A DNA stretch of 64,000 bases, taken from positions 25,048,246 to 25,112,245 of the forward strand of contig NC_054084.1 of assembly GCF_017562075.2 (NCBI RefSeq). The letters are read 5' to 3'. Positions 12,501-26,000 of this stretch are shown in pieces (the stretch's first letter is position 1; every line of letters starts with the position of its first letter). Source of the DNA: Anopheles merus. Lineage: Eukaryota; Arthropoda; Insecta; Diptera; Culicidae. A program made the position numbers and the translations under genes. The notes beneath the pieces were generated by a model that was given only the letters and a program-made list of their open reading frames with translations, was not told where the DNA came from and ran no database searches.

Positions 12501-15500
12501 CTTCAACACTACGAAAAGCTTCGTGTGAAGTGTGAAAAGAGTGACGGAAAGGCGGAATAAAAATAGGAATTTAAGCTATCGCAACTAAAACGATCCATTG
12601 CCATGGAGACGCCTAGCTGCCTGTGTGATCGATGTCGAGTTTTGCAGTTTGACGTTCGTTGTTTGTCGTATACCTCAATTGTAAACTGCATCGTTGCATG
12701 GAGCTTCTGGAGCAGAAGAGCAGAGATGGAGGCTGACAGGTGCTTATCAGTTGGACGTATGCGGATAAGCGAGCTCTGACGGACCGACTGACAACCGTCG
12801 ATATCGAGAAGACACACCGACAAAAAAGGGAGTTTTCATTTGATTAGAAATGCAACCAGCATTGTGCATTCAAACAGTCGGTACATTGATGCACTGACCG
12901 GGCACGATTGAAGGCAGAAATCAGAAGGACGAGCGTTACAGGAGCAAAAACAGGAGAAAAAACTCTCAACGCGGACAAACGTGTCCATTCATCCGCATTC
13001 GGGCCGGATGTCTAATCTCGCCGAACGTCAACCGAGACAACGCTGGTGGGTGGAACTACGTCCACGTTTGTCATCACTGGGAAAGGATAGAAGCAAATAA
13101 CGTTTTGGGTCGGATGATGTAAAAATGGGAAGAAAAACCCTTCCAACCCTATTGTATATGGCGGCTTCCATCAGAGGCAATGACATTCGATAGCGATAAG
13201 TCCGTTTACCGATAGAGTTCGACTGTCGAAAAGAGTGTGATGCCGGTAGCACGTGTGTTTTGATTCGTGTTTTTTTTGGTTACTTACAAGGCTCGGTCGA
13301 CATGATGCCTTCTCGCGAAATCCTTTCAGTTATTGATTTGCTGCACTCACATGTCATGGTGGAAGGAGTACAGCGAATAACAACACAGTGAGACATCCCG
13401 GTAGACGTGATTACAACCAGGAAGTTGGTCGAAACTATTCTTGAATATTCGTTGTGACAGAGCGAGAGAAATTTCCACAAGAAAGAGACCCCAAATTGAC
13501 ACTAGAAAAGGATGTGGAATCAACGTAAAAAAATGCCTCCAAACAACAGCCCAGACTCCAACACACAGCACAACACTTCATTGTGCCGGAAGAACCGTGC
13601 GGTCGGTGCATCGTGGTGCACCATGAATGCATTCCACCGTCCATGGCAACGACCAACGAGCGAGTTTCAATTGATATCCGTCGAAACGTCGTCCTTCTGG
13701 CCGCTGCTGTTTATTCGTTCGTTGTTGTTGATGGCGATGATGGAAGGACTCTCTCGTCGACCGTTCGATTACGAACAAACTTCTCTCGCCTAGGTTCATA
13801 GCAGTGAAGAAGGTAGGAAGCACGGTGATGTTTCATCAAATTCATCAAACCATGCATCGCTCCAATGAACGACGTTCTGTTCGATTTTACCACCCAACGT
13901 AGCTCCTTCTGAAGGACGGGGACTGGCAGCGTTGACAATCGCCCCTTTGCAATCAGCCTGAACTGTACTGCGAGAGCGCACCTTCCACGAACGGAAACGA
14001 GTGTTCAATTTGGTTTGGGAAAACGCAGCAAAGGATGCGTTCGATGAGCAATGCGTGATTGCAGTCGCATTGCGCGTTCGTTGTCTAGCTGTTGCAGTAG
14101 AAAAGCGCGTTTCTTGTGTGGTGTCGCGGTTTCATTTTCATCCCGTCCTACTCGAGTCGTCTACTCTCAAGCTAACTGACAGTCCTGGACGGTGTTCCTG
14201 TTGTTGGCGCCTGGATCATTGGAGCGAAATGCAGCTGCAGTTCCCTGTAGGCAGTGGTTTTTCTGCACAAATTTCGCGGAATATCGTCAATACTTAGAAA
14301 GAAAGGAAGGAAAGAGCACGAGTAGGACAACAAGAGATGCGTTCGGGTCAATTGTAATCGACCGTTGATGCACCGAACTTCAAACGTCGTCCGCGGGCTG
14401 CATTGCAAGTGTGTGTCAGTCGGTACAAAAAGTGGTGACTCGCGGTCCAAACAACGGAAGCAAAGGATTGTGTGCTGTGGTTCTTCTGACTATTTGCTCC
14501 AGAGAACTTGACAAATGTACGCACCGTTTAGGAAACGACCTTTCTGACCCGTTAGGCAGAGTGTTTGACATTTTTTCATGGCTTTTCCGGAAAAACTGCA
14601 TTTCCGAATAACCTTAGTTGGTGAATGTTGGTGATGACAGCGTTTGAAAGGAAAGTTTGATGAATGTTTGAAGAGATAAACTTAACGTTTTACGATAGTT
14701 TGATAGCAATGCGCCGTTTTGAATGATTTACTTGCTTAAAATGCGTACTTAGAGGAGCTATTATTTTAAGGAATTGGAAAAATGAAAGTTTTGGAATTGC
14801 AAGCAGCATTCAAACAAATCTATACCCATATACGATTATTAAAACCATGAGTCACAAGAAAGTCACGAACAATGACTAGTTCTCCGTTTCTTATCAGTGG
14901 CCACACCAGCATCACGGATACACACTTCAATCAATCGGTCGTGATGGTGTCAATTTTGCTTGAAATGACTGCAACGCCATGGGCAAGGGAAATGGACCAG
15001 TCAAGGGATGCAACGATACAGGAAGCTCTTCTCCTTGCTCAAAATCCATCCACTTGCATCAGACCGACCACCCAGCTTGTGCTTGATCGAAAAAGCAAAC
15101 ATCATCTTGGCTTGGATCGATTTCCTCTTCAAGCGATCAATCATGCCGCCGACGAGAGGAAGGTAATTGAAGTCAGGGCACAGTTTTACATCAGTTAGTG
15201 CATCAACACAGAACGGAAACGGAAGAAGAAAGTAAACGAGACGATGTCTGGCATGAGTTAATCATGAAAAACAGGAAAAAATGCAGGGGTTAACAATAAA
15301 AGAACGAGTGCAAGATGCAGCCGATGATTTGGATGACTCTTGAGAGGAGATTGTGCACTTGGTGTGGTAGAATGAGGTGGCCATCGACCGAGTCCCTTCC
15401 TTAATTCGCATGAAGCCTTTCGATTAACATTCAATCGTAGCGGTGGCCGTTCCTGCCAGTCTGCCGCAAGCGATACGCAAAGGACGCTTAATTCCCGGTG

Positions 15501-17720
15501 GCCACTTTACCGTAAAGACGATAGAGAGAAGAAAGGAAAAAAACGCTTCCGAGCAGTTCAGGATAACGATGTGTGAGAAAAAAGGACTTCTAAAGGGTTG
15601 GAACGAAAACCAACCTCGCAGTCTATGTGAACAAATGATAAGCTTGATGCAATGGAGCGGCAGTGAGAATTCGCGGAAACCGAGCGCTCCTTGACTGAGC
15701 CGGGCGAGAACGATTCACTCGAGATCCTGATGCACCAGAATGATTGAGCAGATTTCGAAACTTTGCTTCAGCACACACTCACACACCCATGCGCTCACCG
15801 AGAACGGGAAATCTTCATGATACTAAGCATTCTAAGGATCTGCCTTCACAGAGCCCTCCACAGAGCTGTCGTTTAGCGAAACAAAGTTTCAAGCTTCATC
15901 CGGTTTTGATTTCCCTCCACTCTGCGGCCACCGGCACTCGCCCGTCCCTGCCGGGAGGCTATATTTATTCTTTTTCTTAGCGAGCTCGTGCATTCGGGTG
16001 TGTTTCTGGAAGGATTCCACGGACGTCCTCATACCGTCGTTAGAGTCGTTATCAGTGGCGATGCAAGTTCGTTCGGAACGTTCCTTTGCCCGGTTTGACG
16101 CTTCATAAAGTTCATCATCATTTCCTCGTCGTCTCATTTCCTTTTCCCTCCTGTTCTATCCTATTCTATCGGGAGTGCATTTCTTGGCTGCAGCACGGGC
16201 GGACTCTGCATCCTCTTTCTTGGAATGCACATCTTACACTCAAACACTGTGGGCGCGCGCGTTTGTGTGAGCGTCTTGTGCTATCCGAAGCTGCAGAGCA
16301 CGGTTATCAGTGCTTCGAGCTGATAGCTCTCCTTCCCGACTTGCCAGCCTTGTGCCGTTCGTTGAATGGTAAAACAGGAAATCACTGCTTTCGAGATCCG
16401 TCGAAGCACGAGAAGTTGGAAAGAACTCGCTTCCTCGACGAGTGTTGGTGGTCACTGGGGCAAGAAGCAAGACGAACCGATCTGCAAACACCGACGACCA
16501 GCTCTGGTGCAAGTCGAAAAAGGAAAAACGCCGTTGTCTTCTTTTCCGTAGGTTGTGTCAAGAAAAGGCTCTGCATTCCAACTGATACCGAGTGGAGGGA
16601 TGCCTTTCTGCAGCGATGCCTTCCTATCGTTGCGTTGCAACAGGAATCGGGATTCGGGATTGGTTCTGCAGGGGAAGACGTCAAACCATCACCAACCACA
16701 ATCCTGTTTTTTACAAGATTGCACTCCTCCCCGGGGACGCATCCTGTGAGATGACGTTAAATATTATTTATAAAATTTCGTATCACACAATTTATAGCGA
16801 AAACTGCATCGCAGAAGATTTGTTCGACTGCGAACGAGATAAAAGCATACTCCCGACCGTCACTGTGTCGTACAGTTGGTGTGCCATCTCCCTTGTTGGT
16901 TTGGTTGAAATAGAGGGAAGAAGGATTGTCCCACTGTGAGCAGGAAGTGGTGTTCATGCTGTGTCATTGTTGGGGAGTGGCGATACTTTTGAAGCCTTTT
17001 GGGGATGCTGATTTCGTTGCATGCTCGGTGTGGTAGAAATAGATTTTCTAAACAGCACCTTCCTACCAGCTACTAGTAGCAAACTACTACCAGAGCAGTA
17101 AGCATAAAGAAGGACACCTAATCCGACATATCGTTTCTTGCCTGGTTCCAGCGTCCCACTTTCACCGGCTTCAGGGAGGGAGGGAGCACACGATAAACGA
17201 CGACATTTTATTTCCGTTGTCGTAATAATATTCGGAAAGGTTTTTTCGTGTGTGTGGTGTGTGTCCAACGCCAGAAGAAGTAATCGGGAAGCAAGTGGAG
17301 CGGGAATGAAAAATGCATAACTTTGGATGTGCACCAGGCGACAGCTTTTCCATTTCCGGATGGGATCGTTCAACGATCGAGTGCTTTCCCGCTGCTGCCT
17401 TGGTTAAAGGAGAGTAAAAACACGGTCGGATCGGTTGTTTGCATAATGATGAAGACGTTCGATAGGTTCGAAGTTTGACACTCCATTATCGGGCAAGCGT
17501 TGGCGTTCGGATTATTTTCAAACTGCCCTGTTTGAACGATAAATGTGGATGTAACGAAGGGGTTTGGCAATGTAATCGGGATTTTACAGTACATGATGAA
17601 AGTGTGGTTTTATGGGAAAAAAGGAAGAAAGGATATTACACACATTTGATGATCTTTTGCGTGATTTCCGATGCTAGCTCAGTACCAAAGTTTGTTGAAC
17701 GCGCTTAACCAACGCTGAAC
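12501..17720. other. GC-richer non-coding block
   Basis: Many overlapping open frames occur on both strands, the longest 222 codons at 16086-16754 (+). None has a recognisable domain, and long frames coexist on opposite strands, as expected of GC-rich non-coding DNA. An Inr-like TCAGTC at 14416 has a DPE-like GGTCC one base out of register. A minus-strand ATGTCG (13303) is followed 16 nt later by GTAAGT. Neither is strong enough to call. The block may hold enhancers or untranslated exons. Confidence 0.45.
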
Positions 17721-17840
17721 CAGCTCGAGCTATAAATCAAACATTTTTTTCACTTACGTTAACGAAACAATCGATCAGAAAGATGGAACAACTGAACAAA
17801 AAAGGGTTTGCCATCTTTCTCTCTTTGTCTTTCACGCGAA

Positions 17841-17880
17841 ACTTACCTGCAAAGAAAAAAGAAAGGAAAGGAAATAGAAA
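17841..17880 (-). other. Recursive splice site (3' splice site joined to 5' splice site)
   Basis: On the minus strand a pyrimidine tract of about 30 nt (complement of 17851-17880, interrupted by only two or three purines) runs into GCAG at 17850-17847. This is followed with no exon by GTAAGT at 17846-17841. The combination (Y)n-CAG|GTAAGT is the defining signature of ratchet points (zero-nucleotide exons) in long insect introns, known from Drosophila genes such as Ubx. It implies that a minus-strand transcript with a very long intron crosses this position. The motif is seen directly; its use in splicing is inference. Confidence 0.65.
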
Positions 17881-20764
17881 ATAGGATAAACATCGAAAAG
17901 AAACATTAAATGGCAATATGACCGTGGGTCGTTCGGATCTTGTTGCGAAATTTATGCACGGTCACATAGTCGCGCAGACTCGATGGGATGGCCGGTTACT
18001 AAAAAGAACGTTCCTATCAAAGATGATCCCTTCTCTTGGGCAATATTCCTCCCAATACTAGTAGGAAATCGGCAATAAATTTCCCCATCGCCAACGTTCC
18101 TTCGTCCTGGCGAGCTGAAATAGCGAAATCTATCATCATATCCGTTTGGAGCAAAGTTAAATATTTATTTCTTTACTGAAAGAACCCTTTCCCAGTACCC
18201 TCTTCTATAGAGGCTCTTAAAATTGTACAAAACAATGCTACAAAAGGTTATAAAAAGCAATTTATGAACAATTATCAGTATGGAAATTCAGATTAAAAGG
18301 CAACACTTAAATATGACAGTAAGTATAAATGTAACAAATAAGACAATCAGACTAAATTATTCAAAAATGCGTTATAATGATAGCGCAGTATTTAACGTTG
18401 GCTTGCTGTTTCAAATTGATCCAAAACCTGTATCATTTAACCTGGTTGGTTATAAGCCTCAGTCGGACCAGGAAAAAAATGTTTCCCTAGAACCTGTTGG
18501 TATCAGCTATAGCCTACAGAGACTCACTCGCGGTTCACGGACGGCTAAGCGTACTGAACCATGAAACAATGCTTGTGGGCACCGGAGTTGCGATAAACTG
18601 AAATCAACCGCCTCCAAAACAGCCATTTTAACCACCGCATATGTTTCGTTACCAGTATGTGCAATGCTTCAACTCTTTTGTCCAAACATGGGGACACTAT
18701 CGTGGCGCCAGAGCTTTTACGATACCCTTTTTTTGGTCTGGTCGTCTGTTGTACTGTTGCATCCATTGGGTTGCAATTAATTTGCAATTGATATGGAATT
18801 TTCCTCATCAACGCCTTTGCTCAATGGCAACGAATGGTATATTTTAAATTCCAGCAGGATTAACCGGTGTTAGTGTTTCGATGGAGATAACAATTGATAA
18901 CGACAAAACTCATTTATGTGAATGCGTTGGCTTCATTTTCACAATTGTATTCAACGTTAAAATTCATCAACAATAGTTTTTAGATTTAAAGTTTTTCTGA
19001 TGTTTGAAGTCTTTTCTATAACCCACTTGCTTCAGAAACACTTCCAAATGCAATTATTTTTACTGTCCATCAATGCTCCCTGACCCATGCTTGAGATCGC
19101 CATCAGTTGGTAGCAATTTATTGCTCTCCGTAGCAAACAAAAGTTACCTTCAGCGGAAATGATGGAAGGATTGTTTGTTTTCTGGTGACACTTTCAAATA
19201 CCTTGCTTGAGACGACGGCCAAGAATTGTCAGTGTTGTAACTCAAAGCATTCCACTCCACGAGCAGCACTGGTTGTGGTTGGTAGAGATAAGCGACCGAC
19301 CAACACCCAACAATCCCTTCCACGGGTAATTCTTTTCTTTTCGCTCGTTTTGCTTCCCATTTTCACGCGCTCACACCCGATAAACCATCGTTCGATTATG
19401 GAAAAGCGGTAAAATGTCACAAACTCAATCGATTGGTCCAAAACTTTCCACCAACGAGCAGACCCCAATTTTTTGCACTGTCAATCGTACCAGGAATGTT
19501 GCGCCACTGTTGGCTGTACAGTGATATCGGCAAGCATGTAAATCAGCCACCAAACTCAGTGAAGGTGGTGCGAAGGTGGTCTAAGCATAAGATTTATGTT
19601 CCAGCATCGATATCGTGCTGACGGCGGTCGCTGTCAACGGCAGCCTGTGCAACCCTTTACACGGAACTCCCAAAACCACGCATACACTCTGATACATGGA
19701 AAAGGCACAAAAAAAAACGTCGTCTATTCAACGACACTAATCAAAATCTGGTCAGCCAGGTGGATAGATTCCTTCGGCGTGTGTGCACGTTCGTTGTTGT
19801 TTGTAATCGTTCGCGTTGGCGCTTGGATGATAATTTATCACCATCGGTCGTGAGGAATGTGTAACATAAGCGTTTGTAGCGTGGAGATAAAAAGTGTACT
19901 TGGTGTATCTATTGTTAAGGTTTCAGCAGTGTGTTGTTGACGGGAAAGTTGGTTTTACTGCATTAAACGACGGGATACAATGTGATATGGATTTTTTAGC
20001 ATATAATGGAGTTGATAAGTCAACAACATGTGTATAATTATATCTATTTGGATACGTTTATATTATCAAAACTAACAAACAAACAATAAAATCGCACTTT
20101 CATGGGAAAGTTTGGAATTCAATACGTTACTCTTGATACAAGCCATATTCAACAAAAACTTCAACTTTGCACCTCTCGCACAACCTGAACTGCTTGAAAG
20201 TGTTTATTTAGGCCTTGATCGCGTGCAGCGTTGCGCTGTACACGCGATTGGGGCGGTGCTAACCATTGCGATCGAATAAGCAAACTCTTTTTCTCATTCG
20301 CTTTCTGAAATGCTGTGCTCCAACGCTCACCTTCGCCATACTTTTAGTTGGACGGTCTGTTTTCATCCGGTTTTGGTCGGGGAGGTAGATGAAAGCTTTT
20401 TTTGTTTGTTGGTGCGTACAATCGTGTACTTGCTTTGCTCTTTTGTTTGCTTCTTCGCAGCTTCATTGGGGCGAAACAGCTTTTGGGTTCGATCGTTTAC
20501 ATACCAACCGTTGGAGTAACGATGGTGTTCCTGATCTTTTAACCAATCGGAGCTCTGCATTCAGACCTTTACTTTCTTGGTAAAAAAAGTGTTTGCACGT
20601 AGCAAGATATCGGATACTAATTATTGATAATCTTGCAGCTGAAGGAGATTTTGAGATTTCGAGATCGTATTTAAGATTTCAGTGACAAACCCAAACCTAC
20701 AATGTTGGGAAATATTGCTTCTCTTTAGTCACATTGCACTTCACAAATCTTGATTTAACATTCT
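17881..20764. other. Non-coding stretch, mostly AT-rich
   Basis: Only short frames, none recognised. A GATAAGCGA 9-mer lies at 19287. GC-richer patch around 19200-19860. No RNA gene or repeat seen. Confidence 0.55.
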
Positions 20765-21004
20765 AAACTTTTGAATACTTCTTCTTCTTCTTTTGGCTCA
20801 ACAACCGATGCCGGTCAAGGCCTACCAACCCACTTGTGGGGTTGGCTTTCAGTGACTTATTGATTTCCCCCCATAGCAGGATAGTCAGTCCTACGTATGG
20901 CGGCACGGTCTATTTGGGGCTTGAACCCATGACGGGCATGTTATTAAGTCGTACGAGTTGACGACTGTACCATGAGACCGGCTCAATACAAAACTTTTGA
21001 ATAC
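20765..21004 (-). mobile_element. tRNA-derived SINE with 14-bp target-site duplications
   Basis: The body spans about 20779-20990 and reads 5'->3' on the minus strand. It begins near GAGCCGGTCTCATGG. A pol III A box (TGGTACAGTCG, 20972-20962) and B box (GGTTCAAGCCC, 20927-20917) lie 34 nt apart, as in tRNA-derived promoters. The element ends in an AAG-type repeat (CTTCTTCTT on +). Perfect 14-bp direct repeats AAACTTTTGAATAC flank it at 20765-20778 and 20991-21004, which shows target-primed insertion. Size (about 212 bp) and style match the common roughly 200-bp tRNA-related SINEs of Anopheles (SINE200/SINEX type). The family name is from memory and unverified. Confidence 0.88.
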
Positions 21005-23010
21005 ATCACATGGAATTATCTTCGATACAATTTTGAAATTTGTTCAAAGATTGTCCTCAAACATATTTTCTTTCCCAAATCATTGAAGTTATCAACCTAA
21101 GCTCTGCGTCAGATTGTCTTTCCGAAGTATTTTAAGATTAATCAAACAATGTTGATAGCTTTAGATACTTTTTTGAACAGCTGGCGTCAGTTCGAGCTTA
21201 ATCTCACTCTTGGTAGGCGAGATGGAGCCCAACAGTCGGCTGCTTAAGAATTGAGGGCGGGATTTACTTTAGCTTCCAGTTGCTACTCTCGCCACTCTCG
21301 CCGTCCAGAACAAACTATCATCGGATCACCATTTGCGATCTAGAAACAGGGGAAGTGTGGTAATGCGTGGAGGACGAGGAAAATAAATCCCTGATAAGCT
21401 TTCAACGCAACATTCGATGCAAAGGTAAGCGCGTATGTACGAGAGCGTAGTTTGGGGAGCACTGCGAGAGTGATTTCATAAATCCCGAAGGTGGTTCTGG
21501 CGGGCCCAGATCGAGCGAGCCAAGCAGAATTTCCGTAATTTATTGCTTTAAGTGCTGGATGCCGATAAGCGAACTGATATCATTCTTCTTTTCCGAGCGC
21601 CAAGCGCCAGCCGACTCCAACGACGGAAAGGAGAGGCCCAGAAGAGGCTCTTCGTGTTGCTGCCGTTGAAATCTTTAGTTTTGCTCCGTCCACTGGACAG
21701 AGTGGGATGTGGTCGAAAGGCAGACAAGAAAAGGAAGGGTTGAAGAGATAAGTCAACGAGTAAAGAGAGGGAGAGATGATATGGTCCAAATGTAAACCAT
21801 TTTTCGTCGGCTTAGGGATTGCTGATCGCGACAATATATCGCAAAATACCAAATTGTCGCGCCAACGTACGCCGGACGTGGTGACTTCATGTCCCGCTTT
21901 CCATACTGCAGAGAAAGTAAAAGAGTCTGTCGTGTGGATGCCGAACAAATGTAGGCTTTAGCCAGTTCTACGGTGATCGTTTAATGGCGCCAATAGAAGA
22001 TAAATTGTTCCTGGTCTTGGACGATTGTATGACCACTGTTTCTTTGTGTAACAAATAGTCGCAACTGTTTTGATTGCTGAATAATGATGTGCATTCTTGA
22101 AGGTAGTTTGAGTAAGTTCTCTGATAAAGAAATCGAAGAGTTATCCTCAATTTCCGTAAAAAAAAGTTCACTATCCGTTTACTTCATTTCCAATAATGCA
22201 TTCAACTGATTAGACGTTTCGCTAGCACTCTGTCCCGACTTACCAAAGAGTATGATTCATTAAAATCGGATTATTAATTAGCACGACCCTGCTCTCGAGC
22301 TAATCCTATCACAACGTCAATGCTCCGGGCAACAGTAAAAGGTTTTCGGTTTCCCGATGGCCCAACATCGTGGTCCATTTAGTTAAGCTATCACACATCA
22401 GCCTTTGTATCGAGCCGTCTTCGCCACTGGGACAACATCGCGGAATAATATCTCCCCACCACCACAAGTCAAGGACCTCTGGCATTAGCACAACCACACC
22501 GAAGGAAACGCTATCTAATAAGGGCCAAAGAAAAGCAGTCCAACAGTCGACTGATAGTATGGTCAGGGAACGAAATAAGCTCTCTTCCAAAAGCGTCTCC
22601 CCAATCAGTACGCTCCAATCTAAGCTGTGTGACGGTCAAAAACCGAACCAAAAACCAACCAAAAACCAGCCGTTTTTCGATGTGTGCAGATTGTAGATTT
22701 GGCCTGGTCCTGGTTCCGCTCCTATCAGTGAACAGAACAGATGAACTGGCCGGTCGGTGGCTTCCAATAGCAGCAGTAACAAGAGAAGAAAAAGCTAAAT
22801 AAAATAAATAAAACCACTTTAGATCGTATGGTTGCGATCCATTAGGTTTATCATGGCGCAGTGATCGAACGATGGAGCTTGGCGAGACTTGGACACGTCG
22901 GAGGCTGTCGAGGAGGTTCGCCGACTGTTGTTAGTCGATTTTGGATTGTGTCGACAGACGTTGCTAACAGTTAACGGTCGGTTGGTGGCGTGAATCGTAA
23001 GCATTACGCT
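21005..23010. other. Non-coding stretch with GC-richer patch
   Basis: Between 21180 and 22700 the sequence is GC-richer, with short frames and GATAAG sites near 21395, 21564 and 21745. A GGTAAGC donor-like site occurs near 21424 (+) with no defined exon before it. A short imperfect ACCAAAA-type repeat lies near 22640-22672. No recognised gene. Confidence 0.5.
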
Positions 23011-23016
23011 ACTTAC

Positions 23017-23085
23017 ATCGCGTTGAACATCCTCTTCGCCGACGATGCGTCGATCGTTCTGATGATCTTTATGTGCGCTTGCCAT
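23017..23085 (-). CDS. Candidate short first coding exon (weak)
   Basis: On the minus strand an ATG at 23085 opens 23 codons (MASAHKDHQN...EEDVQRD) that end in phase 0 at GAT|GTAAGT, a good donor (GT at 23016). The next strong 3' splice signal downstream on the same strand is the recursive site at 17847, about 5.2 kb away, which fits a first exon feeding a long intron. Against it, the start context is poor (C at -3), another open frame without a start covers the same bases, and no homologue is recognised. I put it near chance level. Confidence 0.18.
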
Positions 23086-26000
23086 TCGCGCGCTTGACCA
23101 AGACCAAGCATCCCTCGAATCTTGCCGATGGTATCACACGGGACAATAAAACTGCAGTAAATTGACACACCGAAGCTGATGAAAGTACATGCGTTCTAGA
23201 GCTGGTGATGGCTTGTAGGTCTGATGACCCGAAACATGACAAAAACAGGCAATGAAACAGGCTTTAACGGTTCATGGCGCACCTTTTTCGGAAGACATAA
23301 AATTGCTTTACGATTTACTCAAGGGCTGTATATCATGTAGATTGGTAACTATGTCATTTAGTCAACCAAACTAATCTAACAAAGGATATTTGTTGAGCTG
23401 TTTGGTATGTGAAACAAAGTACTTTAAGCAATTACAATTACCTTTCATCCAAACAAGAATTTTTTGAATGAGATTCATAATACGCTAGAAAAATGACTCA
23501 ATTCTATGCCATGATCTGAACGATTATGTACTTTGATTTGAGTAATGAAATGTGTAGTAATACGGGTTTCTTTGATTTATGATCAAAATTTTCTTCCATC
23601 CAATGGTGTTCTGCAGAAATAAATAATGATCATTATCGCACATTTTCTAGAGATGGCTTAGCACCGTCAGCCGTTTTATCGCAGTATCCTGAATGTGCTA
23701 CAATGCAATCTCTTTTGTTTTATGAACGATAATCACAAATGGGTACTTAACCAAGTACAGTACGGGCTAATACACAGACTCTAGGTACAAAATACCTGAG
23801 CGATCGAGTAAGAGCCGAACCTCACTTAACGATCGTAAAACAAATACACATTCCAACCACACGGTCGGCCCATGAGGAAAGACCATAATGTAATTCGGCA
23901 CGAGTAGATGCATAATGAATGAGACAAATTATACAGCGAACCGACGCTGGTGTGAATGTGAAAACAGACGTCATAACAGTGAAGGACCCCATCCATCGTT
24001 CCTAGCTTGAACAAACCAAGTGCTGAATGGACGGAATTAACAACATAATTACGGTTTCGCTCCAACCGAAGCAAACCGATTGGAGTGTTTACCCTCGGGT
24101 CGTTCGATTCTGGACGTTCTGGAAAAGAAAAACCCGAAAATTACACCCCATTAACGGATTATTTGACTAAACAACTATTATCCAACGGGAGGGGCACATG
24201 AGTTTAGGAGCGGACCTTTCGGCGAATACGTGAGGTGAGTGATGAAGAAAACAGAAACGAGGTACGCTAAAGCAATATGGTGTGAACTCACGCCACTGCG
24301 GTTGAGCTTAATCATATGGTAAGTTACCTGCCGACGAATGACTGTGTTTGTGTGGTTTTTATTCGATTAACCTGATTACGATTGTTACAAGGTGCTTTGG
24401 AAGAATAGTACCAGAAGGGAGACAAACAGTTTGTTTGATTTGGAACGAAATGAAGGGGTGTTAATTAGATGGAAAAGAGAAATGTGATGCTGAGGGCTTT
24501 TTGGTTTTTGCAAATAAACGATGTATTGTTGATGTGAGCAGTACGAATAACATGCGTTAATTAAGAACAAAAGATTGAAACTTGATTGTTGATATCATAT
24601 CATATCGAAAAAATAAGGAGAAAGAGAATACGCATTGTATTTAAATTGTTTGGACCAGTAGATAGTCGAAGTATTCGTCAAAATGCTAGAATTCGATAAG
24701 ATTTGAACACTTTCAACAGATAACATGTCAGTTAATATTATGAAGCAATTAAAAAGAAATAGGTAATATCAATATCATTGTACTTTCGCAAGAGCTTAGA
24801 CCACCATGATATTCTTCTAATGCTGGTAAATGTCAAAAGCCTAAATCTATGCCCTTTTCAACATTCGCTTTTACCACGATAACACCAATTCCCGAGGTTC
24901 AACAATTCACCCGGATGACGAAAACGGTAACGGTCGCTCAGTAACGATGTTGATGATGATGATGACGATATTGATCACGGACTGCTCGGTGGTTGTAACT
25001 GTCAACGCTCCGGCCTCGGCCTTTGGTCGCCGTAATCGGGCCTCATCAATCTAAACATTGCGCCACCGTCGTTCTGGGTCACTACCAACAGTATTTCCCC
25101 GAACGACCAGTCTAATTCATAATGTAAATAGCATAATGAGTGTGATTGTGTGTGTTGGTGTTAGAGCCCACTGCAACTGTCAGTCAAGTTAACACCATTA
25201 ATTTCTCCAATCGATTAAATTGGGCAGAGGCTGACTGATACAAATCGAGCAGTGTTGTTCGGGATGGGCGTTTGTCTCATGATTTTTCGTTCGTTGTCGA
25301 CCAAGGGCTCAAAGGACTGATGTCAACATCACCCCATCTAATAATGTCCTTATGGGTAATGTTTGTGTTGGGTTTGATTATTGTCACTCGAGTTGTTGAT
25401 TTGTTTTCAGTAGGATAATTAACGTTCTTTTCGGCTTTCAAATGAATAATTGATGTTGATGTGTTGTTCGGAAGGTTTGATGAAAGTAAGTACGTAGTTT
25501 CCAAGTAACGAGATTGCTGCTCACTTAATGTACGAGAAGCAAAACGAATGATGGATTTTACTTACTTTGATTGAAGTAATAACTTATATCCAATATCGAT
25601 TATTAGGCTGTTGTTATCAAACATATTTTTTTCTATCGTTTCTTATTTTTTGTACTTTACTGTCAGAAAAAGATAATAGTTTTTTTTAGATAGTTTGTCT
25701 CAGAAGGTAAAATAATTAATCTGTTTTACTCTTCACTTTCGATTCGATTCAAGCGATTCAAATATTTATATTACCATAAGTTTCTCCTTTCCATCCAGCA
25801 CAATCCTACCCATGCTATTATCATAATTGGATGCTCTCCTTTTACTCCACCACATTCCCATTAAAACCTTTTCTCAGTTTTTTTTTGCGACTGACACGCT
25901 CACAACAATCAACACATTTGCAACAACGAGCGTGACACATTCCTGGATAGGATTGTACCAGGATGATGGTTTCCACTGTCCATGTCTGCCACAGGATTAA

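Noticed and set aside
13282..13303. Minus-strand ATG followed 16 nt later by GTAAGT, possible minimal first exon
   Set aside because: Too short to distinguish from chance; A at -3 and the donor are the only support.
14416..14448. Inr (TCAGTC) plus DPE-like GGTCC core promoter
   Set aside because: The DPE-like motif starts at +27 and DPE function needs strict spacing at +28; no exon follows.
16086..16754. 222-codon plus-strand frame
   Set aside because: No recognisable domain, overlapping minus-strand frames of 105 and 90 codons, no conserved-looking composition.
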